A DNA stretch of 64,000 bases from Algoriphagus boritolerans DSM 17298 = JCM 18970 (GCF_900108085.1 NZ_FNVR01000004.1:1-64000); one strand, 5' to 3'. Shown: positions 41,434 to 50,591, numbered from the stretch's first letter. A program made the numbers and translations. The notes: generated by a model not told the origin, from the letters alone.

Positions 41434-41690
41434 CTGAAATCTTCAATAGGTCGGTCAATAACTGCCGCTGCTAAATATATTCTCATTTCTGGCAAAAACT
41501 TCGCATTCAACAGCACCTCTGCCACCAGTTCATCACCATAGTATCTTCTGCAGTTGCGAATGTCAGGCACATCACCACGCTCAAATACCCGCTCGATGAC
41601 AAATTTGTATTTTTTGTCATAGTCGAGATTTTCAAAATTCACATCCCAAAAGATGCGCTTGTGAAATACAGGTTTTACTTTTTGCTCCAT
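41388..41690 (-). CDS. DUF6922-type partner of the AbiEii protein
   Basis: A 100-residue protein from the ATG at 41690: MEQKVKPVFHKRIFWDVNFENLDYDKKYKFVIERVFERGDVPDIRNCRRYYGDE. The KRIFWDVNFE..D..K...FVI.RV...G...D..... pattern is the DUF6922 domain found next to AbiEii nucleotidyltransferases in Bacteroidota. It is the probable antitoxin or activator. The longer frame from 41750 adds 20 residues that are not part of the conserved domain. Its 3' end overlaps the AbiEii start by 46 bases. Confidence 0.75.
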   Translation of the reverse strand: MEQKVKPVFHKRIFWDVNFENLDYDKKYKFVIERVFERGDVPDIRNCRRYYGDELVAEVLLNAKFLPEMRIYLAAAVIDRPIEDFRCYKLRRSNPELFPY

Positions 41691-41760
41691 GACTAAAGAC
41701 CTTTGATCAAATTTACTGTATTCAAAATAAAAGGCCCCGAATTTCTTCATGGCTTTTGGC

Positions 41761-44700
41761 TTAATTGATTTCTACAGCAATCGAATTATCATCTGGCAAT
41801 CGGTCAATCAATTTGTTGTAAGGGTCGATTCCTGCTTTCACAGGTTCACCTTTCACCTTGAAGGTAATGGTCGATTCTCCTGGTCTGATTTTGTGCTTTT
41901 GGATATACAGGGGATTGACACGAGTTCGGCCATTTTCATCTTTGTCTTCAGCCGCAAAAACTCCAATATCGATGTAGTCTGATTCGTATTGGGCATTTTC
42001 TTCTCGGCCTGTTTCATCGGAATAGAGTTTTTGAGATTTGACTTTCAGCGTAATTTCATATTCCCCTTCTGTGATTCGTTTGGCCTGAACTTCCTCAGCT
42101 TTGTTGTCATAAAGTGTGATTTTGTTCCAAGTGTCGTCGAGATAATATTTCAGACTGTCGGGAGTGACCGCATCGAGATGCCGGTAAAGATCATAGCTGC
42201 CCGGAAAGGGGGGCGTTTCTTTCAATCCGAATTCCTGATTGAAGGCGTACAAAGCTGAATCCATGGCGTCCTGTCCGATCAGATCCTGAAGTCCATACAG
42301 AATCAAACTTCCCTTGTAATACCATTGGTAGGCGCGGTTGGTGTTGATGAAGGTGTTTTCCTTTTTCCCTTCGTTGGATCGTCCGGAAAGGTAGTTGTCC
42401 AATTCTTCCTTGAGAAACCGCTTCATATTATCCTTACCATATCTTCTTTTTGTCAGAATCAGTGCAGAGTATTCTGCTAAAGATTCCGAAATCAAGTTTG
42501 AACCGCGCGTATAGTTTGGGGTAATCTGATGCCCCCACCATTGATGTGCAAGTTCATGAGCGGTCACATAATACACGTAGTCAAAATCATCCGGATCTTT
42601 GAAGTCCGCTACCCAACCGAAGCTTTCTGCAAATGGAACAGTATTGGGAAAGGATTGTGCGAAGGTGGAATATCGTGGGAATTCCATCAATCGCATCTGG
42701 CGAAACTGAAAGTCTCCGTAAGTTTTAGAGAAATAGGTGATTCCATCTTGATATGCGCTTAGAAAGCGATCCAGGTTGTACTTATGCTTTGGATCGTGAA
42801 AGATTTCCAGATTTACTTTGCTTCCATCAGGCATGACAGCCTCATCTCTCAACACATCAAATTCTGCTGAAACGAACGTGAAAAAGGCCTGGATGGGCGT
42901 ATCCTGAATGTAATGGAAATAGCGTCTGCCATTGTCCTCCCATTCTCGCTCTAAGTATCCCGGAGCAACTGCAATTTGACTGGGAATCGTACTGACTACA
43001 GTTTCAAATTGAATAAAATCTGCATCATCTGCGAATAGTAGTGTCCTTTCTCCGTAAGGATCACGATGTTCCGGTAGATCTTCCGGCTTTGGGGGAAGTC
43101 CATATTTCTTGCGGTCCTCGTCACTGTTCATTTCAGAACTTGCAGAATACCCAATATCAGGCAACCCTCCGCTGTAGAATGTGCCATTATAGACAAGCTC
43201 CTGTCCATAACCGGAATTTGGAAAGCCAGAAGTTGTTTTTTCACTGATGATGACAAAGTTCAGCGTATCTCCTGGCATCATAGTCTCGGGCAAGGCTGTG
43301 ATTTTATACCATTCCCGTTCTGGCTTTTTGCCAAAAAGCTGAAATTTTCTTGGTTTATATTCCAAAGGAAACCGATACGCAAGGGTGTCCTCATCCAGTA
43401 TGACTTTGAAATTTGTCAAATCTGTGCTATTGAAGTGGATCGAATCAATCGGGCTGTCAGTTTTATTGACCAGTTGAACTTGGGCCTCAAAAAAAGCATT
43501 TCGTTCCATGGGATATAGATCTGCTTTAATGTTGACTTTGGTGGCTTTAGGCTGTGGAATTCGATCATACTTTTTCAATTGTTGTTCGTAAGCGACTAAT
43601 CTTTCCTTCCCTTCTTCGGAGGTTAGATAGCCATTTTCGTAAACCACCGAATTAAAAATGTATGCCCCAGAAAGCAGTGCAATTGCGAGAAATGCAAAGG
43701 AGAGTTTAGGTGCTGGATTTCTCAATCTTGTTTTGGCAGTTTTTATTCTACTTTTCCAGGAATCTTCAATTCCACGGCTGAAGAAAATACTGAAGAAAAG
43801 TACCAAAAAGATTCCCCATGCTGTCCAGTAGATATTAAACCAGATCAAAGGGGCTGCAAAATGCCCCAATCCATTCATATCACTCCAGGTATAGCTTGGC
43901 TTGTAGCTAAAGAAGAAGAGATTAAAATCGTATTCGGCGAAATTTCTCAGGATGATCATCACCACCCAAATCCCTATGGCAGCGGCGTGTCCGGCAAATT
44001 TGTTGTTTACGACTAGGTGAACAGCAAAAACCAACATTACCATCTGAAGGAAATCAGGTAGCGAAATCAGATAACTGTCAATCAGATAGACTGGAATATT
44101 GTAATCAAAGTAGCCTTTTAAAGTCTGTACCAAAAGTCCAACGATGATTGGAAGGGTAGTCAAAACCACACAAATAAATGCCATTCCGAAAAACTTGGAG
44201 GCGATTACCACGCCGTCCTTCACAGGAAAAGTATCGTTGATGACAGAATAACCGGTTGATTTATCCCGATGCAAAGATTCTCCTGTAAAGAAGACAATGA
44301 TAATGAATACAAAAAGCAGGTAATCATAGCCTTTGTACTCCATCAAAAATGAGGTAGAGGGGAAATTCGAAACACTGTAGATCGTAATACCGATCCAGAA
44401 ATCAAGTATGAGAAAGATCATCCCTCCTAGCAAAATTGACCGAAAGTACACGTCTCTGAGCACATTCTGGATCTCTATTTTGGTCAGCGTGATGAAGCTT
44501 TTCCACTGATAATCTGCTGTGAAATCCGGCATTACCCGCTTCAGTAAACCAACCGGAGCAGTTTCGGAGTCCTTTTTCTCAGATAGTTTCTTTTGAGTAG
44601 TTTGGAAAAAGTAAGTGAAACTAAATCTGAAATAAGAAGCAATAAAGAAAATGAGCCCGACACCAACCCAAATAACTCTGTTCCAAAGTAGATTTCCAGT

Positions 44701-45405
44701 CACAGATAATAGAAAACTATTTTGCTCAAATGGCGTCAAATATCGGGTCTGAATATCAAAGGAATTCAACGCAAAAGGGTCAATCAGCTGCACCAAATCC
44801 TTATTTTCGATATCCTGGGCAAGGAAATTGGACAATAAATACGCGATGAAAATAACGATACCTCCAGAGTAAATGGATCGGATATTTCGGGTAAAAATAA
44901 TCAGTGCGAAAAAGAGGGCTCCAGCCAACCAAAGGTTAGGAACGACCAGCGTCAACCAAGGATGAATGTAATTGACGAGGGAATTTGGTCCGTAGCGTTC
45001 GGCATCGGTCCCAAAAAGTGGACCCAATAAACTTCCTAGGTAAATACCCAGCAAAGCTCCCATGGAGATGAACAGGAGGACCACAAATGAACCCCAAAAC
45101 CGTCCCATGAAATAACCGAATTTTCCGATTGGGTAGCTGAAAAGGAAGGTTCCAGTCTTATGTTCCAAGTCCCGGTATAAAGGAACTCCCATTACTGCTG
45201 AGGCAATCAAAATCCCAAAAAGAGATACCAGAACCAGTAAATTAGCAATGACAATCGGAGAGTTATGAAAAACTTTTTCTGAGGCAGGCGTATTTCCAAA
45301 TCCAATCAACAGAAGCGGGACAATCGTCAAAAATGCGAAGTAAATCCAGGTAGCCGGTCGGCTAAACCTGTATTTCAACTCAAATAGAAAGATATCTTTA
45401 AACAT
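41761..45405 (-). CDS. ABC-2 permease fused to an M1-family metallopeptidase
   Basis: A 1214-residue protein. Residues 1-560 are an ABC exporter permease with about 12 helices (FELKYRFSRPATWIYFAFL..., then a second permease half from about residue 300). After a final helix near 575-595, residues 600-1214 form an extracytoplasmic M1 aminopeptidase domain with HELAH (residues 950-954) and the third ligand glutamate in SESLAEY (residue 974). The paired ATPase is encoded ten bases upstream. Substrate and direction are unknown. It could export and trim peptides, or use the peptidase as a sensor. Confidence 0.9.
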   Translation of the reverse strand: MFKDIFLFELKYRFSRPATWIYFAFLTIVPLLLIGFGNTPASEKVFHNSPIVIANLLVLVSLFGILIASAVMGVPLYRDLEHKTGTFLFSYPIGKFGYFMGRFWGSFVVLLFISMGALLGIYLGSLLGPLFGTDAERYGPNSLVNYIHPWLTLVVPNLWLAGALFFALIIFTRNIRSIYSGGIVIFIAYLLSNFLAQDIENKDLVQLIDPFALNSFDIQTRYLTPFEQNSFLLSVTGNLLWNRVIWVGVGLIFFIASYFRFSFTYFFQTTQKKLSEKKDSETAPVGLLKRVMPDFTADYQWKSFITLTKIEIQNVLRDVYFRSILLGGMIFLILDFWIGITIYSVSNFPSTSFLMEYKGYDYLLFVFIIIVFFTGESLHRDKSTGYSVINDTFPVKDGVVIASKFFGMAFICVVLTTLPIIVGLLVQTLKGYFDYNIPVYLIDSYLISLPDFLQMVMLVFAVHLVVNNKFAGHAAAIGIWVVMIILRNFAEYDFNLFFFSYKPSYTWSDMNGLGHFAAPLIWFNIYWTAWGIFLVLFFSIFFSRGIEDSWKSRIKTAKTRLRNPAPKLSFAFLAIALLSGAYIFNSVVYENGYLTSEEGKERLVAYEQQLKKYDRIPQPKATKVNIKADLYPMERNAFFEAQVQLVNKTDSPIDSIHFNSTDLTNFKVILDEDTLAYRFPLEYKPRKFQLFGKKPEREWYKITALPETMMPGDTLNFVIISEKTTSGFPNSGYGQELVYNGTFYSGGLPDIGYSASSEMNSDEDRKKYGLPPKPEDLPEHRDPYGERTLLFADDADFIQFETVVSTIPSQIAVAPGYLEREWEDNGRRYFHYIQDTPIQAFFTFVSAEFDVLRDEAVMPDGSKVNLEIFHDPKHKYNLDRFLSAYQDGITYFSKTYGDFQFRQMRLMEFPRYSTFAQSFPNTVPFAESFGWVADFKDPDDFDYVYYVTAHELAHQWWGHQITPNYTRGSNLISESLAEYSALILTKRRYGKDNMKRFLKEELDNYLSGRSNEGKKENTFINTNRAYQWYYKGSLILYGLQDLIGQDAMDSALYAFNQEFGLKETPPFPGSYDLYRHLDAVTPDSLKYYLDDTWNKITLYDNKAEEVQAKRITEGEYEITLKVKSQKLYSDETGREENAQYESDYIDIGVFAAEDKDENGRTRVNPLYIQKHKIRPGESTITFKVKGEPVKAGIDPYNKLIDRLPDDNSIAVEIN

Positions 45406-45414
45406 GACTGAAGA

Positions 45415-46302
45415 TTAAATAGTGATGGGATCTACTTTTTTGGAGATAAAGCTGAAGTATACATCCTCCAAATCCGCAGGCGTTGGGACAAATCCATTTC
45501 CCGGATTTTCATCACTTTCTATTCTCAAGCTGAGCTTTCCTTCAATCAGCTTGGTGGAGATCACTTGGTAATCTTTCCGATATTTCTCGAGATCACTTTT
45601 ATCGATTGCCTTTTTATAAATTTTTCCCTGAACAATCGACAACCCTTCTTTCGGTTTGCCTTGCATCAGTACTTCGCCCATGCAAATGATCGCCATATTG
45701 GAGCAAAGTGTATTCACATCCTCGACGATGTGCGTGGAAAGAATCACAATGGTATTTTCTCCGATTTCTGAAAGCAGATTGTAAAAACGGTTCCGTTCCG
45801 AAGGATCCAAGCCTGCCGTTGGTTCATCCACGATGATCAATGAGGGATTTCCGACCAAAGCCTGGGCAATTCCAAATCGCTGCCGCATACCCCCGGAGAA
45901 AGTTCCGAGTCCTTTTTTGCGGTCTTTAAAAAGATTGACTTTTTGCAAAAGTGAGGCAACTAGTTCCTTTCGCTCAGACTTATTGCCGATTCCCTTCATC
46001 TGTGCGATGTGATCCAGCATGGTCTCCGCATTGATCCGTGGATAAAGTCCAAAGTCCTGCGGCAAATATCCCAGTCGCTCTCTCACGGCCTGTTTGTCCT
46101 TCAGGACATCTATTCCATTTAGGGTGATAGTTCCAAAATCTGCGTCTTGTAGGGTGGCAATGGTTCGCATGAGGGTGGATTTACCTGCTCCGTTTGGTCC
46201 AAGAAGTCCAAACATGCCCTGAGGGACGGTCAACGAAATGTCGTTTAGTGCTTTAACTCCATTCGAATACGTCTTGGAGAGATTTTTAATAATTAGTTCC
46301 AT
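45415..46302 (-). CDS. ABC transporter ATP-binding protein
   Basis: A 295-residue ATPase with Walker A GPNGAGKSTLMR, Q-loop LGYLPQDFGLYP, signature TFSGGMRQRFGIAQA, Walker B LIIVDEPTAGLDP and switch VILSTHIVED. The C-terminal 80 residues are variable, as in ABC-2 exporters. It is the first gene of a two-gene operon with the permease/M1 fusion that starts ten bases after its stop. Confidence 0.93.
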   Translation of the reverse strand: MELIIKNLSKTYSNGVKALNDISLTVPQGMFGLLGPNGAGKSTLMRTIATLQDADFGTITLNGIDVLKDKQAVRERLGYLPQDFGLYPRINAETMLDHIAQMKGIGNKSERKELVASLLQKVNLFKDRKKGLGTFSGGMRQRFGIAQALVGNPSLIIVDEPTAGLDPSERNRFYNLLSEIGENTIVILSTHIVEDVNTLCSNMAIICMGEVLMQGKPKEGLSIVQGKIYKKAIDKSDLEKYRKDYQVISTKLIEGKLSLRIESDENPGNGFVPTPADLEDVYFSFISKKVDPITI

Positions 46303-46518
46303 AGATAGAAGGGCTAGTGTGTTGGGAAAAATTTTAAGTAAACATCAAATCATCAAAGCTTAAGTATTTGTATTTTGAATATAAGGAATTGATTTTAAAG
46401 ACCTTCCTTAAAAAAGGATAATTGCAGTCTACCTTATTTAGATGCAGAATTTCCTCCAATGGTCACGGGATTTTGGAAAAATAATCTTAACTAGAATATC
46501 TCCGAAAGTATTCTTCTG

Positions 46519-46535
46519 ACCACATAGTCACATAG
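46519..46535 (+). repeat. Left inverted repeat flanking the GxxExxY gene
   Basis: ACCACATAGTCACATAG lies 42 bases before the GxxExxY start codon. It is the reverse complement of 47022-47038 with one mismatch in 17. The repeat itself is built from the octamer (C/T)CACATAG in tandem. Confidence 0.7.
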
Positions 46536-46577
46536 AATTCCTTGTTGATTTATTTGAAACTTTTTAAAGCGAAAAAT

Positions 46578-46985
46578 ATGAGACAGTCCAAAAAAGAAGT
46601 CGATGATTTATCCTATCAGATCATTGGAGCAGCGATAGAAGTTCACAGAAATATAGGTCCAGGATTTTTGGAAAGTGTTTATCAAAAGTGCTTCGCTATT
46701 GAGCTCGACGAACGGAAGCTGACTTTCCAGCAAGAGTTGGAATTACCGTTTTCGTATAAGAATCACACTATTGTGGGCCACTTTAGGTGTGATTTTTTTG
46801 TTGAAAATCTGATTGTTGTGGAGATCAAAGCTGTTTCCGAGATTTTACCAATACATCAAGCTCAGGTAATTAACTACATGAATCTTTTACAAATCCCAAA
46901 GGGTATTTTGTTGAATTTCAATGTCATTAACCTCTTCCACCAAGGGCAAAAAACCTTTGTGAATAGGTATTATGATTCTATGTGA
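46578..46985 (+). CDS. GxxExxY protein
   Basis: A 135-residue protein with the family signature GFLESVY in IGAAIEVHRNIGPGFLESVYQKCF. A PD-(D/E)xK-like core follows: FRCDFFVENLIVVEIKAV, with D, E and K in nuclease-like spacing. The family is widespread in Bacteroidota and its function is unknown. The ATG at 46578 is chosen because the family starts directly before KKEVDDLSYQIIG. The gene is bracketed by a 17-bp inverted repeat (46519-46535 and 47022-47038), and its stop codon lies in a further partial copy (CTATGTGA, 46978-46985). Confidence 0.85.
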   Translation: MRQSKKEVDDLSYQIIGAAIEVHRNIGPGFLESVYQKCFAIELDERKLTFQQELELPFSYKNHTIVGHFRCDFFVENLIVVEIKAVSEILPIHQAQVINYMNLLQIPKGILLNFNVINLFHQGQKTFVNRYYDSM

Positions 46986-47021
46986 TCCTCTAATTTCACT
47001 GGAGATAGTTTTCTATATTTC

Positions 47022-47038
47022 CTATGTGACAATGTGGT
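47022..47038 (+). repeat. Right inverted repeat flanking the GxxExxY gene
   Basis: CTATGTGACAATGTGGT is the reverse complement of the left copy at 46519-46535, with one mismatch. It ends 40 bases before the next start codon (47079), so it also lies in the upstream region of the DUF885 gene. Confidence 0.7.
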
Positions 47039-47078
47039 TTACTGATCAAAGTTTACGATAACGAACTCTTGAATACCT

Positions 47079-48761
47079 ATGAAAAAACTGATACTTATTC
47101 TTTCCCTAATTCTTCTCGCTGGTTTTGCAAAAGCCACCGAACTGGTTTCCATGATCCAAACTTATCAGGCGGATCGGGGAGCACTTTCCAGATTGTACAC
47201 CAATCGACTTTCTGCGGAGTACTTTTCCCGGATGGAATCCTTCAATCAGGATTATTTGAAAAGTCTGCAAGCTTACAACTACGATGCACTCTCAGAAGAT
47301 GGCAAGATCGATTATGTGCTTTTTCGTAACTATTTGGAAAAGGAACTGGCGACTTTGGACTTGGACAAACGGGCTTTTGCCGAAGTTCAGTCTGTACTTG
47401 CTTTTGGGAAACCTTTGGAAGATTTTGTCACTGCTCGGAGAAGAGCCAAGCAACCCAATTCTCAGGAATTGGCCGCGATTTGGAATCAAGTCTCAAAAAC
47501 CATTGATGCGCAATTGAAAGTTTTACCTGCTTCAGCAAAATATGATTCCTGGCAAAAAGCCGACTTGGCCGCTTCAGCGGTGGAAAGTTTAAATCGAGTA
47601 ACCAAAGAAGCTTACGATTTTTATTTTGATTACGACCCGGAATTCACTTGGTGGATGCCAGAGCCTTGGAAAAAGTTGAATGTAAGCATGACGGATTATG
47701 CCAAAGGATTGCGCGAGCATTACACTAACTCTGTAAAAGATGATGGCAGCGGAATCATAGGAAAACCTATCGGCAGAGAAGCATTGGAAAAGCAGCTGGC
47801 CTTTGAAATGATCGCCTATTCACCTGAGGAGTTGATTGCAGAAGCAGAGAAGCAATTCGCTTGGTGCGAAAAAGAGATGTTCAAGGCTTCCAATGAATTG
47901 GGTTTTGGGAATGATTGGAAAGCGGCTTTGGAGATGGTAAAAAATACCTATTTACCAGCTGGAGCTTGGCCTGAGGGAGTGGCGAGATTGGGTGAGGAAG
48001 CCATCGAAATCATGGAGAAAAATGACTGGATCACTGTTCCTGAATTGGCAAAAGAAACTTGGCGAACGACGATGATTTCTGCGGAGCGACAGCGCGTGAG
48101 TCCGTTCTTTTTGGGAGGGGAAGTGATTCAGATTTCCTACCCCACTTCCGAAATGAGCCACGAGGAAAAGATGATGTCCATGCGGGGCAATAACCCGCAT
48201 TTTTCCCGAGCGACTGTCCAACACGAATTAATTCCGGGACACCATCTACAGCAGTTTATGAATCAGCGGGTGATGACACATCGGCGCATGTTTGGAACTC
48301 CTTTTTGGACGGAAGGTTGGGCGCTGTATTGGGAGTTTGTGCTTTGGGATCGGGATTTTCCCCGTGATGCAAAGGACAAGGTTGGGATGCTATTCTGGAG
48401 AATGCATCGATGCGCACGGATTATATTCTCTCTGAATTATCACTTGGGAAAAATGACTCCTCAAGAGTGCATTGACCTGTTGGTAGACAAAGTAGGACAC
48501 GAATACGCCAATGCGGAAGCGGAAGTCAGACGTTCATTTGAAGGGAATTATGGACCACTTTATCAGATCGCCTACATGATCGGTGCGCTTGAAATCTATT
48601 CCTTGCGGGCTGAAATGGTGGATTCCGGTAAGATGGGTGAAAAGGAATTTCACGACCTGATCCTATCTCAAAATGCGATGCCGATTGAGATCTTGAGAGC
48701 AAAAGTCACCGGCAAACCCTTGGACAAGAATCATAAGGCGAGCTGGAGGTTTTTGGATTGA
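47079..48761 (+). CDS. DUF885-family exported protein (putative metallopeptidase)
   Basis: A 560-residue protein with a signal peptide (LILILSLILLAGFAKA). The DUF885 domain fills most of it. Its hallmark HELIPGHHLQ motif lies near residue 382, and MTHRRMFGTPFWTEGWALYWE follows with a conserved glutamate and histidines. The HExxxxH pattern and overall layout suggest a zinc metallopeptidase acting in the periplasm, but the substrate is unknown. The upstream region contains the right inverted repeat of the GxxExxY unit. Confidence 0.85.
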   Translation: MKKLILILSLILLAGFAKATELVSMIQTYQADRGALSRLYTNRLSAEYFSRMESFNQDYLKSLQAYNYDALSEDGKIDYVLFRNYLEKELATLDLDKRAFAEVQSVLAFGKPLEDFVTARRRAKQPNSQELAAIWNQVSKTIDAQLKVLPASAKYDSWQKADLAASAVESLNRVTKEAYDFYFDYDPEFTWWMPEPWKKLNVSMTDYAKGLREHYTNSVKDDGSGIIGKPIGREALEKQLAFEMIAYSPEELIAEAEKQFAWCEKEMFKASNELGFGNDWKAALEMVKNTYLPAGAWPEGVARLGEEAIEIMEKNDWITVPELAKETWRTTMISAERQRVSPFFLGGEVIQISYPTSEMSHEEKMMSMRGNNPHFSRATVQHELIPGHHLQQFMNQRVMTHRRMFGTPFWTEGWALYWEFVLWDRDFPRDAKDKVGMLFWRMHRCARIIFSLNYHLGKMTPQECIDLLVDKVGHEYANAEAEVRRSFEGNYGPLYQIAYMIGALEIYSLRAEMVDSGKMGEKEFHDLILSQNAMPIEILRAKVTGKPLDKNHKASWRFLD

Positions 48762-48819
48762 ATCAGCTTTGAAGAAAAAATCGTAAATTTGATTACTTCT
48801 CAATTAAAATGGTAATCCT

Positions 48820-49035
48820 GTGAACGCTGAAAAACTCAAGCTGAATCTCATCCAACGAGTGATGAAGATTGAAAATACCGAAACCTTGGAAAGGATTGAG
48901 GATTTAATGATCCAAAAAGAAATGGAGGCAAGATTCCAAGAATCTTTGGAGGATATAAAAGAAGGGAGGGTTCATTCATTGGAAGAATTTAAACAAATGA
49001 ATGAAAAATGGTGGAAGGAAAGAGATATGAAATAA
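48820..49035 (+). CDS. Antitoxin of a RelE/ParE-type pair
   Basis: A 71-residue protein beginning at a GTG: MNAEKLKLNLIQRVMKIENTETLERIEDLMIQKEMEAR, then EDIKEGRVHSLEEFKQMNEKWWKE. The pattern of an N-terminal dimerisation helix, an IEDL..Q..ME.R segment and a C-terminal S.EEF...N..W tail is the antitoxin type encoded before RelE-like toxins in Bacteroidota. A -7-like TAAATTTG (48784-48791) lies 28 bases upstream. The stop overlaps the toxin start by 28 bases. Confidence 0.8.
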   Translation: MNAEKLKLNLIQRVMKIENTETLERIEDLMIQKEMEARFQESLEDIKEGRVHSLEEFKQMNEKWWKERDMK

Positions 49036-49349
49036 TATTCACACGCTCGGCTATTTTAAGGTACCAAAATGAAGTCTATCCGTATCTAAATTCAAACTTT
49101 GGTCGGAATAGAGTTTTCGAGATTGACTTTGAAATTTTTGAGAAAATTGAAACCTTAGAATATCAACCGCATCGTAGTTCAAGGGAGAAGACTTTTGTCG
49201 ATGATCCCAAAGAGGTGAGGTTTTTGCTATACCGAGCTTCTAGAAATTTTGAACTTAAGATTTTGTTTTTTGTAGATGAATTAACCAAAAAAGTAACTGT
49301 CACCGATTTTTTCCCGACCAGAATGAATCCCACTAGGATGAAATCATAA
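49008..49349 (+). CDS. RelE/ParE-type toxin
   Basis: A 113-residue protein, EIIFTRSAILRYQNEVYPYLNSNFG, followed by IETLEYQPHRSSREKTFVDDPKEVRFLLYRASRNFELKILFFVDE and a C-terminal VTVTDFFPTRMNP. The fold pattern (two N-terminal helices, then a beta-sheet with R..L.Y..S..F.LKI.F.VDE, then a DFF.TR.NP end) matches RelE/ParE toxins, and the C-terminus is intact, unlike the copy at 1025-1330. It overlaps its antitoxin by 28 bases. Target (ribosome or gyrase) cannot be predicted. Confidence 0.8.
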   Translation: MVEGKRYEIIFTRSAILRYQNEVYPYLNSNFGRNRVFEIDFEIFEKIETLEYQPHRSSREKTFVDDPKEVRFLLYRASRNFELKILFFVDELTKKVTVTDFFPTRMNPTRMKS

Positions 49350-49350
49350 A

Positions 49351-49379
49351 AAAAGGAGGCCGAAAATCAGCCTCCTTTT
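49351..49379. terminator. Bidirectional terminator after the toxin gene
   Basis: AAAAGGAGGC (49351-49360) pairs perfectly with GCCTCCTTTT (49370-49379) around a nine-base loop. It can end both the toxin mRNA (plus) and the second sigma operon (minus). Confidence 0.9.
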
Positions 49380-49406
49380 CTGTTAAAACTTAACCAATAT
49401 GAAGAT

Positions 49407-50252
49407 TTAGAATTCTGTTGGGGATTCGTCAGGAGTTTTCTTTTTTAAAGTGAAAATTATTGCACCGTTTTTACCGTTTTGTCCAAATTTTTCTGTTGCC
49501 TTTTCATCTTTAAGTACCTCAATGGCCTCAATATCATCTGGATTGATTTCTTTTACGTCCGGGATTTTTAAGTGTCCGCCACTTTCAAGTTTTAAATAAT
49601 AAGCAGGTTGGGAGTCTTGAAAACTCTGAATGTAAACAGATGATCTACTTGATTCATTTACGGATGATGCTTTTGGTGATTTTCCATCTTGAATCACTAC
49701 GCCTGAGACTCTTGAGCCATTCACTGAAGTAGAAACTGCCCTTTTTCCTTCTGAAGGTGTAGCTGATAATTCTTTGCCAATTCTAAACTTTGCTCCAGTT
49801 GAGCCCAAAGTGGGTGATGCTCCACCAGGTGCGTACTCCCATGAGGTTATTCTTCCTAGGACTTTTGTTTTGTTTAAATCATTAATCTGGTTTTCAGTCA
49901 GCTCATTCTTTATTGCCACCAAGGTAGAAAGCTGCTTTTTCTTCAGCTGATTTTCCAGATTCAGGACAAGATCCATTTGTTTGGTCACAGCTTCAGGATC
50001 AGGTTTCGTTTGTGCCAATAGCTTTTTCAGCTTTTCAGTTTCAGCATCCAAATCCCATTTCAAGGTGCTGAAATCAGCAGCATTTGTACTGTGGATTTTC
50101 TTGATTTTATCAGCCTGCGAATCGGTAAGGGAGATTTTGTCTCGATTTTTCATCACAATATCGGCGGAGTAAAGGTATTCCTGAAACATATCTTGGGCAT
50201 TGGCAAGTCTTGTAATCAGGAAAAAGAGCAGGAAAAGGGATTTTTTTAACAT
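49407..50252 (-). CDS. Exported Spy/LTxxQ-like protein with a plug-like C-terminus
   Basis: A 281-residue protein with signal peptide (MLKKSLFLLFFLITRLANA). Residues 30-130 are helical and carry LTDSQADKIKKIH and LTENQINDLNK, resembling the LTxxQ repeats of Spy/CpxP periplasmic chaperones. After a serine-rich linker, residues 220-281 resemble the SusC plug end (IKEINPDDIEAIEVLKDE...FGQNGKNGAIIFTLKKK type). No barrel follows. It is the last gene of an ECF sigma operon, so it may be the stress output or part of signal sensing. The combination is unusual and I know no function for it. Confidence 0.7.
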   Translation of the reverse strand: MLKKSLFLLFFLITRLANAQDMFQEYLYSADIVMKNRDKISLTDSQADKIKKIHSTNAADFSTLKWDLDAETEKLKKLLAQTKPDPEAVTKQMDLVLNLENQLKKKQLSTLVAIKNELTENQINDLNKTKVLGRITSWEYAPGGASPTLGSTGAKFRIGKELSATPSEGKRAVSTSVNGSRVSGVVIQDGKSPKASSVNESSRSSVYIQSFQDSQPAYYLKLESGGHLKIPDVKEINPDDIEAIEVLKDEKATEKFGQNGKNGAIIFTLKKKTPDESPTEF

Positions 50253-50267
50253 GGTTAAATAGTTGGT

Positions 50268-50591
50268 TTAGTATTCGGCTAATAATGAGGAAGTAGGTGA
50301 TTCCCAAGTTTCCAAAAAGGTCTTTTCTTCAATGAGAATTTGTTGCTCTTGATTTTCTCCTTGCTGCAATGTAATGATGATCACATCTACAGGAGCTTTG
50401 GGACTGCTCTCTTGTTTTGGGAATAGGAAAATCCCAAGCAGCAGTGAAGCAGCAATTCCCATCGGAATCCACCAATTAACAGCCCTTGCCTTTGCCACTT
50501 CCGGAAAATCCGGAGTTGGGATTTCAAGGTCTTTTTCTTTCATAATTTGAAAGAAATTGCGCAGTTCTTTTTCTGATTCGTCTCGTATCAT
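50268..50591 (-). CDS. Small single-pass membrane protein, probable anti-sigma factor
   Basis: A 107-residue protein with a short cytoplasmic N-terminus (MIRDESEKELRNFFQIMKEKDLEIPTPDF), one membrane helix at about residues 40-57 (WWIPMGIAASLLLGIFLF) and a periplasmic tail. It overlaps the sigma gene by four bases, and its topology is like that of the first operon's anti-sigma candidate. No zinc motif is present, so the role is inferred from gene order. Confidence 0.65.
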   Translation of the reverse strand: MIRDESEKELRNFFQIMKEKDLEIPTPDFPEVAKARAVNWWIPMGIAASLLLGIFLFPKQESSPKAPVDVIIITLQQGENQEQQILIEEKTFLETWESPTSSLLAEY

